Positions 1 to 9,163 of a stretch of DNA of 64,000 nucleotides are shown one piece after another. This stretch comes from HGM04593 sp045646965. Its GTDB lineage: Bacteria; Bacteroidota; Bacteroidia; Bacteroidales; Bacteroidaceae. Each line of letters opens with the position of its first letter. The stretch's first letter is position 1. Made by a program: the position numbers and the translations under genes. The notes under the pieces were generated by a model. The model was not told the origin of the DNA. It worked only from the letters and a program-made list of their open reading frames with translations, and searched no databases. The stretch covers positions 1-64,000 of the forward strand of contig JAZRLR010000026.1 of the NCBI GenBank assembly GCA_045646965.1, in the 5' to 3' direction.

Positions 1-936
1 GGCACCCTTGTACTCGCCTACCACCTTGTAAGGTACGAGCTTGTCGCCGGGCTTGTAATCCTCAAGCGCGTGCTCGGCAGCCTTGGGGTTGAAGTGAGCA
101 TTCAGCAATGCCTTGGCCAATACCACGGTCATCTTCTCGCCCGAGTAAGCGTTATATGTCTGCACAGCCACATAGTCAATCTTGGGGCCTACGCAGAGCG
201 CGGTATTTGAGGGCAAGGTCCAAGGTGTGGTGGTCCATGCAATGAAGTACGGTGTACCCCACTCTGCCATCTCGGGCTTGGGGTTCTTCATCTTGAACTG
301 GCCAATCACGGTAGTGTCCTTCACATCGCGGTAGCAACCGGGCTGGTTCAACTCGTGTGAGCTCAAGCCAGTACCTGCTGCAGGCGAATAGGGCTGTATG
401 GTATATCCTTTATAGAGGAGGTTCTTGTTGTAGAGTTGCTTGGGCAACCACCAGAGAGTCTCGATGTAGCGGTTGTCGTAGGTGATGTAGGGATCGTCGA
501 GGTCTACCCAGTAACCCATCTGATGTGTAAGGTCGGTCCACTCCTTGGTGAACTTCATCACGTCCTTACGACACGCAGCGTTGTAGTCGGCCACAGAGAT
601 AGTCTTACCGATATCCTCCTTAGTGATGCCCATAGCCTTCTCCACGCCCAACTCAACGGGCAGTCCGTGGGTATCCCAACCAGCCTTACGCTTCACGTGG
701 AAGCCCTTCATCGTCTTGTAGCGGCAGAACACGTCCTTGATGGTACGTGCCATCACGTGATGTATACCGGGCATACCATTTGCTGAGGGGGGACCCTCAT
801 AGAAAACGAACGAAGGACAGCCCTCGCGCTCGGTCATACTCTTGCTGAACACATCCTTCTCATCCCAAGCCTTGAGCACCTCTTTGTTCACGTCAGAGAG
901 GTTCAACTGGCCATATTCGGTAAATTTCTTACTCAT
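1..936 (-). CDS. ileS: Isoleucyl-tRNA synthetase, N-terminal part (cut by window edge)
   Basis: Class I aminoacyl-tRNA synthetase that charges tRNA-Ile in the cytoplasm. The minus-strand frame opens at the ATG ending at 936 (MSKKFTEYGQLNLSDVNKEV) and stays open to the left edge, so about 312 N-terminal residues are present and the C-terminal two thirds lie outside. The HIGH region is visible as PSANGMPGIHHVMAR near residue 60, followed by GWDTHGLPVE, both diagnostic of IleRS. The editing (CP1) insertion starts at the left, where FIAWTTTPWTLPSNTALCVG is readable (residues about 230-250). A Bacteroidota promoter lies just upstream (974-1005). The neighbour galE is divergent. Identification is secure; the rest of the gene cannot be judged here. 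Confidence 0.96.
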   Translation of the reverse strand, partial: MSKKFTEYGQLNLSDVNKEVLKAWDEKDVFSKSMTEREGCPSFVFYEGPPSANGMPGIHHVMARTIKDVFCRYKTMKGFHVKRKAGWDTHGLPVELGVEKAMGITKEDIGKTISVADYNAACRKDVMKFTKEWTDLTHQMGYWVDLDDPYITYDNRYIETLWWLPKQLYNKNLLYKGYTIQPYSPAAGTGLSSHELNQPGCYRDVKDTTVIGQFKMKNPKPEMAEWGTPYFIAWTTTPWTLPSNTALCVGPKIDYVAVQTYNAYSGEKMTVVLAKALLNAHFNPKAAEHALEDYKPGDKLVPYKVVGEYKGA

Positions 937-973
937 ATCTTGTGCGTATTATATACCTATTTTAAATAAAACG

Positions 974-1005
974 CAAAAATATATCAAACTGAATGAATAG
1001 CCAAA
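974..1005 (-). promoter_or_regulatory. Putative promoter of ileS
   Basis: On the minus strand a TTTG box (1002-1005) is followed after 20 bases by TATTTTTG (974-981). This matches the Bacteroidota sigma-70 pattern TTTG / TAnnTTTG. It lies about 40 bases ahead of the ileS start. Confidence 0.6.
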
Positions 1006-1063
1006 TTTATCGGGTAAGAAATTCACGCACACACCCTATTCCTACATAAAAGAAGATAAAGTT

Positions 1064-1094
1064 TTTGTTTTATTAAAAAGTATTTTTACCTTTG
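1064..1094 (+). promoter_or_regulatory. Consensus Bacteroidota promoter of galE
   Basis: TTTG at 1064-1067, a 19-base A+T-rich spacer and TACCTTTG at 1087-1094. This is an exact fit to the Bacteroidota promoter pattern, about 42 bases ahead of the galE ATG. It is the best promoter match in the window. Confidence 0.75.
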
Positions 1095-1135
1095 CTGCAA
1101 GATACTAATTTTACCAACATAATATCTATACGAAA

Positions 1136-2152
1136 ATGAAAATCTTATTGACAGGTGGTGCAGGCTTTATCGGAAGCCACACCTTGATTGAGCTCACCGA
1201 AGCTGGTCACGAGGCAGTAGTTGTTGACAACCTTGACAACTCATCTCCCATCTCATTGAAGCGCGTAGCCAAAATCATTGGCAAGGACGTTCCCTTCTAC
1301 AAAGTAGACATCCGCGACCGTGAAGGTTTGCAGAAGGTATTCGATGAGCACAAGTTCGACGCATGTATCCACTTCGCTGGCCTCAAGGCTGTGGGTGAGA
1401 GCTGCGCCAAGCCCCTCGAGTACTACGAGAACAACATGAATGGTACTTTCGTGCTCTGCGACGTGATGCGCAAGAACGGCTGCAAGAACATGATTTTCTC
1501 TTCCAGCGCTACCGTTTACGGCGATCCCGCAATCATCCCCATCACCGAGGAGTGCCCCAAGGGTCATTGCACCAACCCCTACGGACAGACAAAGTCTATG
1601 CTCGAGGAGGTACTGATGGATATCCAGAAGGCTGACAACGAGTGGAACATCGTTCTCCTGCGTTACTTCAACCCCATCGGTGCACACAAGAGCGGTACTA
1701 TCGGTGAGAACCCCAACGGCATCCCCAACAACCTTATGCCCTACATCACACAAACAGCTGTGGGCAAGCGTGCAGAGCTCGGCGTATTTGGCAGCGACTA
1801 CGACACACACGACGGTACAGGTGTTCGCGACTACATCCACGTAGTGGACCTCGCTCGCGCTCACGTTGCAGCGTTGAAGGCTATCGTTGAGAAGAAAGGT
1901 ATCGCTATCTACAACATCGGTACAGGCCACGGCTATTCAGTTTTGGACGTTGTTAAGGCATTTGAGAAGGCAAACGGTGTTCCCGTTCCCTACTCTATCA
2001 AACCCCGCCGTCCGGGTGACATCGCTACTTGCTACTGTAACCCCGCAAAGGCCGAGGCAGAGCTCGGATGGAAGGCACAGTTCGGTATCGAGGAGATGTG
2101 TCGCGACAGCTGGAACTGGCAGAAAAACAACCCCAACGGTTTCGAGGAGTAA
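1136..2152 (+). CDS. galE: UDP-glucose 4-epimerase
   Basis: Cytoplasmic NAD-dependent epimerase interconverting UDP-glucose and UDP-galactose (Leloir pathway and surface-glycan precursor supply). The 338 residues are the family's normal length. Visible features: the Rossmann motif TGGAGFIGSH at residues 6-15, the serine patch SSSATVYGDP, the catalytic tyrosine-lysine pair in YGQTKSMLE, and the extended-SDR segments RYFNPIGAH and RDYIHVVDLA. The start is the first ATG behind a consensus promoter. The gene stands alone: ileS is divergent on the left, and a strong terminator follows at 2178. Close GalE-like epimerases with other UDP-sugar specificity cannot be fully excluded, but length and motifs are classical. 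Confidence 0.95.
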   Translation: MKILLTGGAGFIGSHTLIELTEAGHEAVVVDNLDNSSPISLKRVAKIIGKDVPFYKVDIRDREGLQKVFDEHKFDACIHFAGLKAVGESCAKPLEYYENNMNGTFVLCDVMRKNGCKNMIFSSSATVYGDPAIIPITEECPKGHCTNPYGQTKSMLEEVLMDIQKADNEWNIVLLRYFNPIGAHKSGTIGENPNGIPNNLMPYITQTAVGKRAELGVFGSDYDTHDGTGVRDYIHVVDLARAHVAALKAIVEKKGIAIYNIGTGHGYSVLDVVKAFEKANGVPVPYSIKPRRPGDIATCYCNPAKAEAELGWKAQFGIEEMCRDSWNWQKNNPNGFEE

Positions 2153-2177
2153 TCAACCCGTTACACACATAACAAAT

Positions 2178-2210
2178 GCGCAGGCTGTTGCAGCCTGCGC
2201 TTATTTTTTT
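2178..2210 (+). terminator. Rho-independent terminator of galE
   Basis: A perfect 10-bp stem (2178-2187 with 2191-2200) closes a TTG loop and runs into a T-rich tract (TTATTTTTTT). It sits 25 bases after the galE stop. Confidence 0.85.
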
Positions 2211-2262
2211 GTAAACCTGCCAAGGGAAATTAACAAAACCTCTGCACGCAGAAGTTCAAGCT

Positions 2263-2312
2263 TACAAAAAAAAGAAAACATCCTGCACACCGCAAAGCGT
2301 GCAGGATGTTTT
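2263..2312 (-). terminator. Rho-independent terminator of trpS
   Basis: Read on the minus strand, a stem of about 14 bp (AAAACATCCTGCAC with GTGCAGGATGTTTT) encloses a short loop and is followed by a long T run (the A tract at about 2265-2274 on the plus strand). It lies just past the trpS stop and is convergent with the galE terminator. Confidence 0.8.
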
Positions 2313-2329
2313 GTATTTACAAGAGCTAT

Positions 2330-3418
2330 TTACTCTCCGCGAAAACGACGAGCCTGCTCCTCAATGAGTTCCTTATCCTCGAAATAGTTTATCTTCATTG
2401 CACGACGCACATCGGCAAGAGTATCTGCGGCAACGGCACGAGCAGCCTTGCAGCCCTCCTCGAGAAGGCGGTACACCTCGGGGATATTCTTCTCCCACTC
2501 TTTGCGGCGCGCGCGTATGGGCGCAAGTTCCTCTTCCAATATCGCGATGAGGAATTTCTTCACTTTTACATCACCCAGACCTCCGCGGCGGTAGTGTGCT
2601 TTCAACTCGTCGAGTGAGGGGTAATCGGGCAGATATTTCTCAAAGTGCTCGGGCTTGCAGAAAGCATCGAGATAGGTAAACACGGTATTGCCCTCTACCT
2701 TACCGGGGTCTTGTACACGCAAATGGTCGGGATCGGTATACATACCCATAACGTGCTGACGAAGTTCCTCGGCTGTGTCGGAGAGATAGATGCAGTTACC
2801 GAGCGATTTGCTCATCTTGGCCTTTCCGTCGGTACCGGGCAGACGCAGACAGGCTGCGTTGTCGGGCAAAAGAATCTCGGGCTCCACAAGTGTATCGCCA
2901 TAAATACCGTTGAAACGACGAGCAATCTCGCGAGCCTGCTCAATCATAGGCTGCTGGTCCTCTCCCGCGGGCACGGTTGTGGCACGGAATGCAGTGATAT
3001 CCGACGCCTGGCTTATGGGATAGGTGAAGAAACCTACGGGGATGCTTGTCTCGAAGTTACGCATCTGAATCTCGGTCTTCACAGTGGGGTTACGCTGCAA
3101 GCGCGACACTGTGACGAGGTTCATATAATAGAAAGCAAGCTCACAGAGCTCTGCAACCTGTGACTGAATGAAGATTGTACACTTCGAGGGGTCTATGCCC
3201 ACCGACAGATAGTCGAGAGCCACCTCAATGATATTCTGACGCACTTTCTCGGGATTGTCGGCATTGTCGGTCAAAGCCTGTGCATCGGCAATCATAATAA
3301 ATATCTTGTCAAAAAGCCCCGAGTTCTGCAACTCCACGCGACGACGCAGAGAGCCTACATAGTGTCCCAAATGCAAACGTCCGGTAGGACGGTCGCCTGT
3401 AAGTATAATTTTGCTCAT
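2330..3418 (-). CDS. trpS: Tryptophanyl-tRNA synthetase
   Basis: Class Ic synthetase charging tRNA-Trp. The frame encodes 362 residues. The ATP-binding HIGH-type signature appears as GDRPTGRLHLGHYVGSL at residues 8-24 and the KMSKS loop as GKAKMSKSLGN near residue 200. These, plus AMIEQAREI-like and PALLLP-like segments around them, mark the TrpRS family. The start is the first ATG, about 25 bases downstream of a promoter at 3445-3474. The gene is flanked by its own promoter and terminator, so it is probably monocistronic. Nothing appears missing. Confidence 0.95.
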   Translation of the reverse strand: MSKIILTGDRPTGRLHLGHYVGSLRRRVELQNSGLFDKIFIMIADAQALTDNADNPEKVRQNIIEVALDYLSVGIDPSKCTIFIQSQVAELCELAFYYMNLVTVSRLQRNPTVKTEIQMRNFETSIPVGFFTYPISQASDITAFRATTVPAGEDQQPMIEQAREIARRFNGIYGDTLVEPEILLPDNAACLRLPGTDGKAKMSKSLGNCIYLSDTAEELRQHVMGMYTDPDHLRVQDPGKVEGNTVFTYLDAFCKPEHFEKYLPDYPSLDELKAHYRRGGLGDVKVKKFLIAILEEELAPIRARRKEWEKNIPEVYRLLEEGCKAARAVAADTLADVRRAMKINYFEDKELIEEQARRFRGE

Positions 3419-3444
3419 TATAATATTCTTTTTTTCAATGGACG

Positions 3445-3474
3445 CGAAGATACAAAGAATTTAATTAACACAAA
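3445..3474 (-). promoter_or_regulatory. Putative promoter of trpS
   Basis: On the minus strand TTTG (3471-3474), an 18-base spacer, then TATCTTCG (3445-3452), one base from the TAnnTTTG consensus. It lies about 27 bases before the trpS ATG. Confidence 0.6.
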
Positions 3475-3603
3475 GAAGTTTGCGAAAGAATATTTCTCTG
3501 TCTGCGTCAAGTTTTTAAATATAGCGAAGTGTAAATTAGACAGATTCGCTGTCACACTCACCTACCTTGCAAAAGTTTTTGTTGCGCTACAAAGCACCCC
3601 TTT

Positions 3604-5175
3604 TTAGAACGGCACATCTACAGGGTTGCCACCTATAAAATCTACGGGCACACCATTGTCCTGCTGCAGATAGTCGGGCACCTCGGGCGTTGTCTCCGGC
3701 ATAAAGCCCGCGTTCATCTTGGAGGCGCGCATAACGGGAATATCGGCAGGTATAAGGTTACCCAGCGACTCGTCGTCGAGATTCATAAAGCGGGCATACT
3801 CCTTGCGGAAGGTAAGACGCACCTCACCTGTACCACCGTTACGATGCTTTGCGATAATAATCTCGGCTTTGTTACGCCAATCGAAATCGCCGTCCTTGTA
3901 AATGTGGAAATACTCGGGACGGTTCACAAAGAGCACGATATCGGCATCCTGCTCAATGGCTCCCGACTCACGAAGGTCACTCAACTGCGGACGTTTACCC
4001 TCGACACCCTCGCGGCCCTCAAGGTTACGGTTAAGCTGACTCAACGCCATAATAGGAATATTCAACTCCTTGGCAAGTCCCTTGAGCGAACGCGAGATTG
4101 TAGAGATTTCCTCTTGTCGGCTGCCCTTTCCCACGTTGGCTGTCATAAGCTGCAAGTAATCTATGAAAAGCATTTGCACACCGTGCTCACGCACCATACG
4201 ACGTGCCTTTGAGCGCAGCTCAAACACCGACAACTGCGGAGTGTCATCGACATATATGGGGGCATTTTCGAGCGCAACAATTTTGCTGTCGAGCTGTCCC
4301 CACTCATATTTCTCGAGTTTTCCGCTCTTAATCTTGTCACCCGGTATCTGGCACACGTTACAGATGAGACGGTTTACAAGCTGCACGTTACCCATCTCGA
4401 GCGAGAACATTCCCACGGGAATTCCCAAATCGACAGCCATATTTCTTATGAGTGAGAGGGCAAACGCCGTCTTTCCCATCGCAGGGCGCGCCGCGAGGAT
4501 AATGAGGTCGGTATTCTGCCATCCCGATGTCATTTTGTCGAGGTCGGTGAATCCTGTGCTCAAACCGCTGATACCGCTCGTATTTTCCGAAGCCTTTCTG
4601 ATAGCATCGTATGCATCTTTGATAACACCGCTCACGGGGGTGAAATCGCGTTTCATATTGTGACGCGAAATCTCGAAAAGGTCGGCCTCGGCCTGCTGCA
4701 TAAGTTCCTCGACATCCTGTGTCTCGTCGAAGGCCTGCACCTGTGTCTTGCTTGTAAATTTTATGAGGTCACGCGCCAGTTTTTTTTGCGCAATGATATT
4801 TGCGTGATACTCTATATTCACCGACGAAACGACGCGGCTTGTGAGCTGTGCGATATAAACCGGGCCGCCCACATCGTCGAGCTCACCTTTGCTGCGCAGA
4901 TACTCATTCACGGTGAGAATATCTATAGGACGGTCGTTGAGGTCCATCTCCTGTATGGCCTTAAAGAGCAGCTGGTGACGCTTGTCATAGAACGACTCGG
5001 GCTTGAGCATATTACCCAAACGACCTATCGCATCGCTGTCAATCATAAGCGCACCAAGCACTGCCTCTTCGAGCTCGAGTGCCTGCGGCTGAACGTGTCC
5101 ATACTCGCTCAACAAGGGAGTCGCCGCCTGACGGCTGCGTGTGTTTCTCTTCGGTGTATTTGTATTTTCCATCAT
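3604..5175 (-). CDS. dnaB: Replicative DNA helicase DnaB
   Basis: Hexameric replicative helicase that unwinds DNA ahead of the replisome. The 523 residues fit DnaB with a short basic N-terminal extension. The N-terminal DnaB domain (residues about 20-130) opens with PQALELEEAVLGALMID. The RecA-type C-terminal domain has Walker A in AARPAMGKTAFALS, Walker B in QMLFIDYLQLM, and the SQLNRNLE motif with the ESGAIEQDADIV segment. The frame starts with two adjacent ATGs (5175 and 5172); either is possible. No intein is visible and the helicase motifs are continuous. A promoter lies directly upstream at 5194-5225, and further upstream is an unusual repeat cluster (5264-5421). Confidence 0.95.
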   Translation of the reverse strand: MMENTNTPKRNTRSRQAATPLLSEYGHVQPQALELEEAVLGALMIDSDAIGRLGNMLKPESFYDKRHQLLFKAIQEMDLNDRPIDILTVNEYLRSKGELDDVGGPVYIAQLTSRVVSSVNIEYHANIIAQKKLARDLIKFTSKTQVQAFDETQDVEELMQQAEADLFEISRHNMKRDFTPVSGVIKDAYDAIRKASENTSGISGLSTGFTDLDKMTSGWQNTDLIILAARPAMGKTAFALSLIRNMAVDLGIPVGMFSLEMGNVQLVNRLICNVCQIPGDKIKSGKLEKYEWGQLDSKIVALENAPIYVDDTPQLSVFELRSKARRMVREHGVQMLFIDYLQLMTANVGKGSRQEEISTISRSLKGLAKELNIPIMALSQLNRNLEGREGVEGKRPQLSDLRESGAIEQDADIVLFVNRPEYFHIYKDGDFDWRNKAEIIIAKHRNGGTGEVRLTFRKEYARFMNLDDESLGNLIPADIPVMRASKMNAGFMPETTPEVPDYLQQDNGVPVDFIGGNPVDVPF

Positions 5176-5193
5176 ATTTTCGAAATGCGTCTG

Positions 5194-5225
5194 CGAAGAT
5201 ACTCTCTTTTAGCATCACCTACAAA
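5194..5225 (-). promoter_or_regulatory. Putative promoter of dnaB
   Basis: On the minus strand TTTG (5222-5225), 20 bases, TATCTTCG (5194-5201). The -7 box is about 19 bases from the start codon, so the leader would be very short. Confidence 0.55.
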
Positions 5226-5263
5226 ATTTTTGCAAGCTCCTTTTCAACAAAAAACACTTTTTT

Positions 5264-5421
5264 CGACCTGCTGCTCAATATTTTTTATTTAAGCAGGTCG
5301 ATAAGAGCCGGCACACGTCACGGGATTTTGAAACAAAGAAAGTTTTATAAAAAAAATAAAAGAATAAAACCGTCGCTATGCTATAAATAACTTATCAACC
5401 TGCTTAAAAAGCCGATAAGAG
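5264..5421. repeat. Inverted and direct repeat cluster upstream of dnaB
   Basis: CGACCTGCT (5264-5272) is inverted as AGCAGGTCG (5292-5300). The extended form AAGCAGGTCGATAAG (5291-5305) recurs inverted with one change at 5391-5405. CGATAAGAG occurs directly at 5299-5307 and about 5413-5421. The rest of the 5176-5471 gap is A+T-rich and holds no gene I can support. The arms could be operators or part of the terminator of the gene ending at 5472; no clear T-tracked hairpin is present. Confidence 0.5.
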
Positions 5422-5471
5422 TAATAAAGATTCCTTTTAAAAAAGTGCTTTAGAAAACTCATATACAATTT

Positions 5472-6761
5472 TTATTCCTTACCGCAGTCTTTGCATCTTT
5501 CAAGATTCAAGCGCATCATCTCCACATCAGACGGCTCATCATAATCCTGAAAATCATCTATAACCCAAATCTCATTTTCAAAGAGCAAATGCATTGCATA
5601 TTTATGTTTAACGTGAATACCACTAACTACATCGCACATACACATCTTTACCATAGCTCTGCGTTGGCCATACATATTTACATACTCCTCTCCAATATCT
5701 TCTATTGAGAATAACGGCTCATCGCCACCCTGCAATCTTAACAGATGGCGAAGATTAAAGAAAAACTCGCAGCGGCCTTCCTCCCACGCGTATGCTTCTG
5801 CAACCGTCTCTTGAAACCGTTCAGAGAAATATCCTATGAAGAGGATTTCCCTGTTTATCTCACCGGCGGCAGCCATAGATTCAATTTTTGAGCAGAACTC
5901 CCTCACTCTCTTTACAATCTCGTCGTTGTAATTGTGGTTATCATCGTTGCCGAGATTAAATGTAATGGGCATTACAAAAAAACATTCCCTCGGGCGGCAC
6001 TTTCCATCTTCAAAAGACTGCTTTGCAGGATACCATTTTTCGGGAGTTCCTTTCATTAGGCGCAATGCCTCTTCGTCGAGCAGTTTATTACCACTGCTTT
6101 TCATTATTTCTACAGCACCCACATTGCCTATGGTATCAATGCAGAAACGAACAAACGCTCTCCCCTCTATTCTGTTTTTTACACACTCATCGGGATAACG
6201 CTTATTAAGTTTTATATATTCGGTAAAGGCTTTCATACCTCCCGGGTATTCGGGTTGCGTATCATAGTGAACAAATGTATAATCATTGTCGCTCTTATTC
6301 ACTTTGAGAGCGGGTTTATTAAGTTTAAAATTTACCGGCAATGTATACATCACATTCACCGCTTCGCCTTTATTCCTGCCCGGAGTCCAGCGAGGCATCT
6401 TTTTTATCACGCGCACAGCCTCTTTGTCAAGCAGTTTATTGCCGCTGCTCTTTTGTATCTCAACATCTTTTATCTTGCCCTTGCGAGTTACCACAAAGGA
6501 AATGATTGCACGACCTTCGATTCCGGTTGCTTTGCACTTTTCAGGATAGCGTATCTCTTTTTTACAATAAGCCATAAATTCCTTTAGTCCTCCGGGAAAT
6601 TCCGGCTGTTGTTCTGCAACCGGTAGCACATTCTTATTCTTTAGCTCTTCCATTCTATCAGGGCTCACCAACTCCACATTCTGCGCATTGCAAGGAGTAC
6701 AGAACAAAGATAATACCATTGCTGCAATTGCGGTAAATGCAACAATTCGATTCGTTTTCAT
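5472..6761 (-). CDS. Exported protein with two TonB C-terminal domains and an NTF2-like tail
   Basis: The 429-residue product begins with a cleavable signal peptide (residues 1-26, ending near TPCNAQ) instead of the membrane anchor of a classical TonB. Two TonB_C-type domains follow. Domain one (about 50-150) has QPEFPGGLKEFMAYCKKEI, GIEGRAIISFVV and PVNFKL. Domain two (about 165-275) has QPEYPGGMKAFTEYI, IEGRAFVRFCIDTIGNV and PITFNL. The last 150 residues end in LLFENEIWVIDDFQDY and resemble NTF2/DUF3828-like folds; that assignment is tentative. It is the last gene of a four-gene minus-strand operon, 30 bases after a thioredoxin-fold protein. Tandem TonB_C repeats are common in Bacteroidota periplasmic proteins of unknown role. 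True TonB function with ExbBD is unlikely because no anchor or proline-rich spanner is seen. Confidence 0.8.
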   Translation of the reverse strand: MKTNRIVAFTAIAAMVLSLFCTPCNAQNVELVSPDRMEELKNKNVLPVAEQQPEFPGGLKEFMAYCKKEIRYPEKCKATGIEGRAIISFVVTRKGKIKDVEIQKSSGNKLLDKEAVRVIKKMPRWTPGRNKGEAVNVMYTLPVNFKLNKPALKVNKSDNDYTFVHYDTQPEYPGGMKAFTEYIKLNKRYPDECVKNRIEGRAFVRFCIDTIGNVGAVEIMKSSGNKLLDEEALRLMKGTPEKWYPAKQSFEDGKCRPRECFFVMPITFNLGNDDNHNYNDEIVKRVREFCSKIESMAAAGEINREILFIGYFSERFQETVAEAYAWEEGRCEFFFNLRHLLRLQGGDEPLFSIEDIGEEYVNMYGQRRAMVKMCMCDVVSGIHVKHKYAMHLLFENEIWVIDDFQDYDEPSDVEMMRLNLERCKDCGKE

Positions 6762-6791
6762 AGCTGGTAAAATTTTAGTTATTTCTTGTAA

Positions 6792-9143
6792 TTACAACGC
6801 CTTTATAAGATTCTCTAAAGCATCGAGGTTGCGGGGGTCGGCATTTACATCGAGCAGGTTGCCATTGCGATCGATGAGCCTGTAGGTGGGATAGCCGCTC
6901 ACTTTAAGGAAATTTTCCACCGCACTCTGCTGCTCATCGGGCAGGTTGTAATGCACTACATTCTCGCCCGTGACATCATATTCTTTAATAACGTTCTTCC
7001 ACGACTCGTCATCGCTGCGGTTGGCAAGGTAAAGATATACCATATCGTAGGGAGCGAGCCTCTCAAACTCCTCCTTACTTTTTGACAGAGCCTGACGGCA
7101 AGGGCTGCACCAGGTGCCCCAAACGTCAATGAGTATAATCTTGCCTTTGTATGGTTCAATGAGTTTGCGGAGGATTTTCTCGCCGTCGCTCATATCTGCG
7201 ACATCTTTCGATGACATAAGATTGGCATCCGATGAAATCTCCCTATTCATTATTGCAAGGTACTTTTCGTGTAGTTCCATCACCTTACCCTTTGCTGCAG
7301 GCAATGCAATGTTCTGTTGCAGAAAAGCAACCATAGCATCATTCAGTGGCATACTGTTATCCTCAATGTAACGATACATACAATACGCAACACATATATC
7401 ACGCAAGCAGGCATTGTCGGTAATAGAATCGGCCAACCTCAACGGAACACCGCAATAGAGTTCCATCTTTATTTCCTTATTATAGCGTTTAAGGAGTGCT
7501 GACACAGTTGTAACCAATTCACCGGCATTAAACTCTGTAGCAAGAGCCTTTTTCTCCTCTTCCGTTTCCAATGAATTTATCTTGGCACGCACATTCTCAA
7601 CCTCCGCGTCGTATGATTCCAGAGCAGCTAGTTCTCTTTCATTCAACGTTATGGTTCCACTTCTTGCCAAACCTTTCAACAATGGCACATAACTCTTGCC
7701 ACCGGTATATTCTCTTTCAATACCATAATGAATATAGTCCTGTAACAATCCCGGGAAATCACGGTACAGAGTGTAGGGCTTTTGCCACTCCTTACACCAG
7801 AGGCTATCGCGTACAAAGGCAAAATACTCTGCGGGTAACCACTCCTTTACATAAAACCTACCCTGCATAAGTTCACGACCGGCACCTGTCCGGTAGTAAC
7901 CCTTGACAAAATCCACACAACGCCTTGAAAGATTCGGGCGTTCTTTTGCGTACTCAACCAACCCGTTGCAAAAACTTCCAAGTTCCGATTTAATTCCCTC
8001 AAGATACGTCATAGCTTCTTCATTGCTTGCACCTTCCTTTAATTTGGGTGTCGATAACCACTTGAAAGGATAGCCAAGCATTTCGTTCTGCAGGCGCACA
8101 TCCTTGCCCATAAAAAGTTGCTGACCTGTAGTGAAATCATTTACAAACAGATATATCTCACCAGGTTCAAGGACCACATTTGCCTTACTCCTTCTCCAAT
8201 CGAGATATGCCTCGGTTGAGTTCATCACGGGAATCTTAATTACAAAACGACCTATAGAATCCAAGCGTGCATAGAAATTTTCTTCGTCGCAGGAAATTAC
8301 ATTCTCAATGGAAACCTCAAACTCCTTGCCACCTATTTCCAAAGCCTCGGCAGGCATATCCTTTAGCCAGCCGATTATTGTAACGCTGTCGCCCGAACGA
8401 TAACCGTTGTCCTTTATTCCAATGCGGTTGTCTTTCACAGGGTAATCGGGCAATGTGGCTGTGGTTATTGGGCTGCACTTCTCGGCCTTTGAACCGCCGA
8501 CTTTGATTGTGCGTGTGCCCTTCTTCATCTTGCCCACCTTTATCTCAAGCACATCGTTGCCGTTCTCAACGGTAAGAGTATACCCTCCACGTTTCTCTGT
8601 CATTGACTTTATGTCCCAAAAGCGTGAGTCATAGATAACGTGCTCGGTTGCAAAGCCTACGAGCCAATCGCCAGTGGCATTGTTACGCCAATAGGTATCA
8701 GTTATGCCATTGGGTAAATCGGCACTACTGCGTATATTCTGTACAACCCAGCCAACGCGCCCATCGAGTGTAAAGCGTTCTGTGCCTGCGGGCAGAGGTT
8801 CGAAAGATAGCAAGATATCGACCTCCCCGCTCGCGGGAACCACAAAAGGAACATCATACTCCACACACATCGCACCATCGTACATCCCCGAAGTCTTTCC
8901 TTTCAAGGCATAACTATTTACACCGTCGTTGAGCGTAGTTCCCAGTGCAATACCCGCCTGAAAACCCGCAGGAAAATCAATGTGCAAGAGTACATCTGTT
9001 CTGTCGGCGTAGAACCACACTTTGTTTACATCAAAGACTGTGCTCGTTCTGTAACCTGTCACAACATCTTCCCAAACTTTCTCCTGCGCAAAGCCACATA
9101 CGGTGGCAATGGCAACGATTAAGGTTAAAAATAGTTTTTTCAT
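6792..9143 (-). CDS. TlpA-family exported thioredoxin-fold protein, large
   Basis: A 783-residue exported protein. The signal peptide MKKLFLTLIVAIATVCGFAQ is almost identical to that of the next gene upstream, which argues for the ATG at 9143 over the ATG two codons earlier (9149). The middle is a long region of unknown fold with beta-rich segments. The C-terminal 150 residues form a TlpA/AhpC-type thioredoxin domain with the active-site motif WGTWCSPCRQAL, and the cis-proline region is GYPTYRLIDRNG. The family reduces or isomerises disulfides in the periplasm; the partner here is unknown. Gaps of 30 bases downstream and about 20 bases upstream place it in one operon with the other thioredoxins and the TonB-repeat protein. 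Confidence 0.8.
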   Translation of the reverse strand: MKKLFLTLIVAIATVCGFAQEKVWEDVVTGYRTSTVFDVNKVWFYADRTDVLLHIDFPAGFQAGIALGTTLNDGVNSYALKGKTSGMYDGAMCVEYDVPFVVPASGEVDILLSFEPLPAGTERFTLDGRVGWVVQNIRSSADLPNGITDTYWRNNATGDWLVGFATEHVIYDSRFWDIKSMTEKRGGYTLTVENGNDVLEIKVGKMKKGTRTIKVGGSKAEKCSPITTATLPDYPVKDNRIGIKDNGYRSGDSVTIIGWLKDMPAEALEIGGKEFEVSIENVISCDEENFYARLDSIGRFVIKIPVMNSTEAYLDWRRSKANVVLEPGEIYLFVNDFTTGQQLFMGKDVRLQNEMLGYPFKWLSTPKLKEGASNEEAMTYLEGIKSELGSFCNGLVEYAKERPNLSRRCVDFVKGYYRTGAGRELMQGRFYVKEWLPAEYFAFVRDSLWCKEWQKPYTLYRDFPGLLQDYIHYGIEREYTGGKSYVPLLKGLARSGTITLNERELAALESYDAEVENVRAKINSLETEEEKKALATEFNAGELVTTVSALLKRYNKEIKMELYCGVPLRLADSITDNACLRDICVAYCMYRYIEDNSMPLNDAMVAFLQQNIALPAAKGKVMELHEKYLAIMNREISSDANLMSSKDVADMSDGEKILRKLIEPYKGKIILIDVWGTWCSPCRQALSKSKEEFERLAPYDMVYLYLANRSDDESWKNVIKEYDVTGENVVHYNLPDEQQSAVENFLKVSGYPTYRLIDRNGNLLDVNADPRNLDALENLIKAL
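9081..9143. repeat. Signal-peptide coding repeat, copy 1
   Basis: About 63 bases at the 5' end of the gene ending at 9143 are nearly identical to 10370-10432, differing at only a few positions. The repeat covers just the signal peptide and its first cleavage residues; the mature proteins then diverge completely. This suggests recombination or duplication confined to the export signal. Confidence 0.75.
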
Positions 9144-9163
9144 AACCATTTTATGCTTACAAA

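Noticed and set aside
1253..1930. Long open frame antisense to galE
   Set aside because: It is a shadow of the biased codon use of galE, has no ribosome site and no recognisable protein.
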